Below, in pieces: positions 6,446-7,671 of a stretch of 7,671 nucleotides of DNA. The translations under genes were made by a program, and so were the position numbers. Location of the stretch: NCBI GenBank assembly GCA_026988585.1, contig JALSKY010000207.1, positions 1-7,671 on the forward strand, in the 5' to 3' direction. The notes beneath the pieces were generated by a model, which saw only the letters and a program-made list of their open reading frames with translations, had not been told where the DNA came from and searched no databases. Source of the DNA: Deltaproteobacteria bacterium. GTDB taxonomy: Bacteria; Desulfobacterota; Dissulfuribacteria; Dissulfuribacterales; QOAL01. Each line of letters opens with the position of its first letter. Within the stretch, counting starts at the first letter, position 1.

Positions 6446-7330
6446 ATGAAACCATGCGATCCTGCCAGATTGAAAGAAATAGTTTGCTGGCTGGCTGATG
6501 AGATTGGTCCTCGTCCCAAGACAAAGCCGGATCTTCTCAACATGGTTGCAGAACAGATAGAAGGCCTCTTCATCCAACTGGGTTATCATGTTGAAATGCA
6601 GCCTGTAACCTGGGGAAGAACCACCTATTACAATGTGATAGCCATGCCTCCAGGAGAAACAACGGCACAGGCGATCTGCCCCTTGCTGGTGGTTGGAGCC
6701 CATTATGACACAGTATCCACGACTCCTGGGGCAGATGACAATGCCAGCGCCATAGCAGGCCTTATTGAGCTTGCACGGATTCTGACTCACAGACCGCCTC
6801 CGGGCATCAGGTTGGCAGCCTTCTGCCCTGAGGAACCGCCGGCATTTCGCACCAGGCGGATGGGAAGCTATGTTATGGCCAACAGCCTTAGAAAGGAGAA
6901 TGCACAGTTGCAGGGGATGATCTGCTTAGAGATGATAGGCTACTTCAGGGATCAAGATGGGTCCCAGTCATACCCCTTCCCCCTGATGAACAGGATCTAT
7001 CCACGGAGGGGCAACTTCATCGCCATTGTTGGCAACCTGAGATCCCGGTCTTGGACAAAGGCGGTCAAGGAGGGGTTTGAAAAGGGCAGCCCCTTGCCCA
7101 TCGCCCGTCTGAATGCCCCGTTCTTCGTGTATGGAATTGATTTTTCAGACCACTGGTCCTTCAGTAAACATGGCTATCCTGCAGCCATGGTGACTGATAC
7201 CGCCTTTTATCGGAATCCCCACTATCACAAACCAACAGACAGGCCGGACACCCTGGACTACTGCAGGGCTGCACAGGTAATAGATGGTGTAGCCGCTGCT
7301 GTAACCCGCCTCTCCCTTCAGAAGAGATGA
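6446..7330 (+). CDS. M28-family zinc metallopeptidase (aminopeptidase-like), apparently cytoplasmic
   Basis: This 294-residue protein has the M28 co-catalytic zinc site in order. H86 and D88 lie in VVGAHYDT, and the bridging Asp (D97) in PGADDNAS. E129 and E130 in CPEE are the general base and a zinc ligand; E162 lies in LEMIGY, and H261 in HYHKPTD. SDHWSFSKHGYPAAMVTDTAF (starting at 234) is the usual stretch before the last histidine. Family members remove N-terminal residues from peptides or act on related amide substrates; the substrate here cannot be read from sequence. The N-terminus (LADEIGPRP) is the normal family start and there is no signal peptide or membrane segment, whereas many M28 enzymes are exported. 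The ATG at 6446 has no clear ribosome binding site. The in-frame upstream stretch to the stop at 6383 offers no ATG, GTG or TTG, so this start is the only reasonable one. It appears intact. Confidence 0.92.
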   Translation: MKPCDPARLKEIVCWLADEIGPRPKTKPDLLNMVAEQIEGLFIQLGYHVEMQPVTWGRTTYYNVIAMPPGETTAQAICPLLVVGAHYDTVSTTPGADDNASAIAGLIELARILTHRPPPGIRLAAFCPEEPPAFRTRRMGSYVMANSLRKENAQLQGMICLEMIGYFRDQDGSQSYPFPLMNRIYPRRGNFIAIVGNLRSRSWTKAVKEGFEKGSPLPIARLNAPFFVYGIDFSDHWSFSKHGYPAAMVTDTAFYRNPHYHKPTDRPDTLDYCRAAQVIDGVAAAVTRLSLQKR

Positions 7331-7413
7331 AGTTGCAAACTCCGGGACGGAAACTTCTCATACCCTCTTATTCCAGACACAAAAATTTTCCCGTCAATTT
7401 TTCCATATTATTG

Positions 7414-7419
7414 TATATT
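7414..7419 (+). promoter_or_regulatory. Possible -10 element before the lactate dehydrogenase gene
   Basis: TATATT sits in an A/T-rich stretch of the 157-base gap between the peptidase and dehydrogenase genes. The matching -35 (CCGTCA at 7391-7396, 17 bases upstream) is poor. The element suggests separate transcription of the dehydrogenase, but it could be chance in A/T-rich DNA. No convincing terminator follows the peptidase gene. Confidence 0.25.
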
Positions 7420-7487
7420 GCTTCTGAAGGGCGTAGAGCTTTTCTGTCATGGTCGAACGAAACAAAAAAACAACAGGAGCAGAAGGA

Positions 7488-7671
7488 ATGAAAATTGGCA
7501 TTATAGGATCGGGCTTTGTTGGGGCCACCAGTGCTTATGCCATGGTGATGCGGGGTGTGGGAAGGGAGATCGTCCTGGTGGATCTCAATGAAAAACGGGC
7601 ATTGGCAGAGGCAGAAGACCTGTTTCATGCCGTACCCTTTGCAAACCCTCTTTATATAAGAGATGGCGGAT
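7488..7671 (+). CDS. ldh: L-lactate dehydrogenase, N-terminal part (cut by the right edge)
   Basis: The visible 61 codons begin with the Rossmann dinucleotide-binding loop GSGFVGAT (G7, G9, G12). The acidic residue ending the second strand is D32 in IVLVDLN, which favours NAD over NADP. DLFHAVPFANP (45-55) is the pattern of bacterial L-lactate dehydrogenases, which convert pyruvate and NADH to L-lactate and NAD in the cytoplasm. The closely related malate dehydrogenases of the same superfamily differ at the substrate-specificity loop, which lies beyond the edge, so malate remains possible. The ATG at 7488 is preferred because AGGAG lies 8 bases upstream and the conserved fold begins there. 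An in-frame ATG at 7449 would add 13 residues of lysine-rich, non-family sequence. The gene is co-oriented with the peptidase gene but 157 bases away, so it is probably a separate unit. Confidence 0.88.
   Translation, partial: MKIGIIGSGFVGATSAYAMVMRGVGREIVLVDLNEKRALAEAEDLFHAVPFANPLYIRDGG

Noticed and set aside
7323..7351. Inverted repeat GAAGTT / AACTTC after the peptidase gene as a terminator
   Set aside because: The stem has only 6 bp, the loop is 17 bases, and no T run follows.
7449..7487. Alternative ATG start for lactate dehydrogenase
   Set aside because: It would add 13 non-family residues and lacks a ribosome binding site; the ATG at 7488 has AGGAG at good spacing.
7368..7628. Minus-strand open frame of 86 codons at the right end
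   Set aside because: It is antisense to the start of the lactate dehydrogenase gene and its leader, with no recognisable features.

Overview
The window looks like chromosomal DNA of a Gram-negative bacterium, most likely a deltaproteobacterium (Desulfobacterota). Three things suggest this: an inner-membrane pilus or type II secretion assembly module, a secreted protein with a VPxPSA-type (PEP-CTERM-like) sorting tail, and roughly balanced base composition with strong GGAGG ribosome binding sites. The phylum is an inference from gene content; there is no rRNA or marker gene to confirm it.

Left part, minus strand, 5196 down to 1. This is a tightly coupled operon read right to left: a GspE/MshE-type assembly ATPase (TTG start), a GspF/PilC/MshG-type inner-membrane platform protein, an ExeA/MshM-type AAA ATPase with one membrane anchor, and a PilM-PilN/GspL/MshI-like platform protein that runs off the left edge. 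The junctions are a TGATG overlap, TAG directly followed by ATG, and TGA-G-ATG, so translation is probably coupled. Together these proteins form the cytoplasmic motor and inner-membrane platform of an MSHA-like type IV pilus or a type II secretion-like machine. No pilin, prepilin peptidase or secretin lies in the window; these may sit further left.

Middle, 5197-5440. This divergent intergenic region carries a perfect 7-bp inverted repeat and a possible sigma-70 promoter facing right. To its right, 5441-6217 on the plus strand encodes an exported, visibly more A/T-rich protein with a signal peptide and a C-terminal sorting tail. It was probably processed by an exosortase-type system that is not in the window.

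Right part. An intergenic stretch (6218-6445) contains a 12-bp imperfect stem-loop. It is followed by a complete M28-family zinc peptidase (6446-7330) with all expected metal ligands but no signal peptide. The last gene, starting at 7488, is the N-terminal NAD-binding part of an L-lactate dehydrogenase, cut by the right edge. I see no functional link between these last two genes and the pilus operon beyond proximity.

I see no tRNA, rRNA, CRISPR array or insertion sequence, and no convincing intrinsic terminator. I did not find a clearly undescribed system. The best leads are the operon composition with its unusual ExeA-like ATPase, the divergent sorted protein, and the two palindromic intergenic elements.
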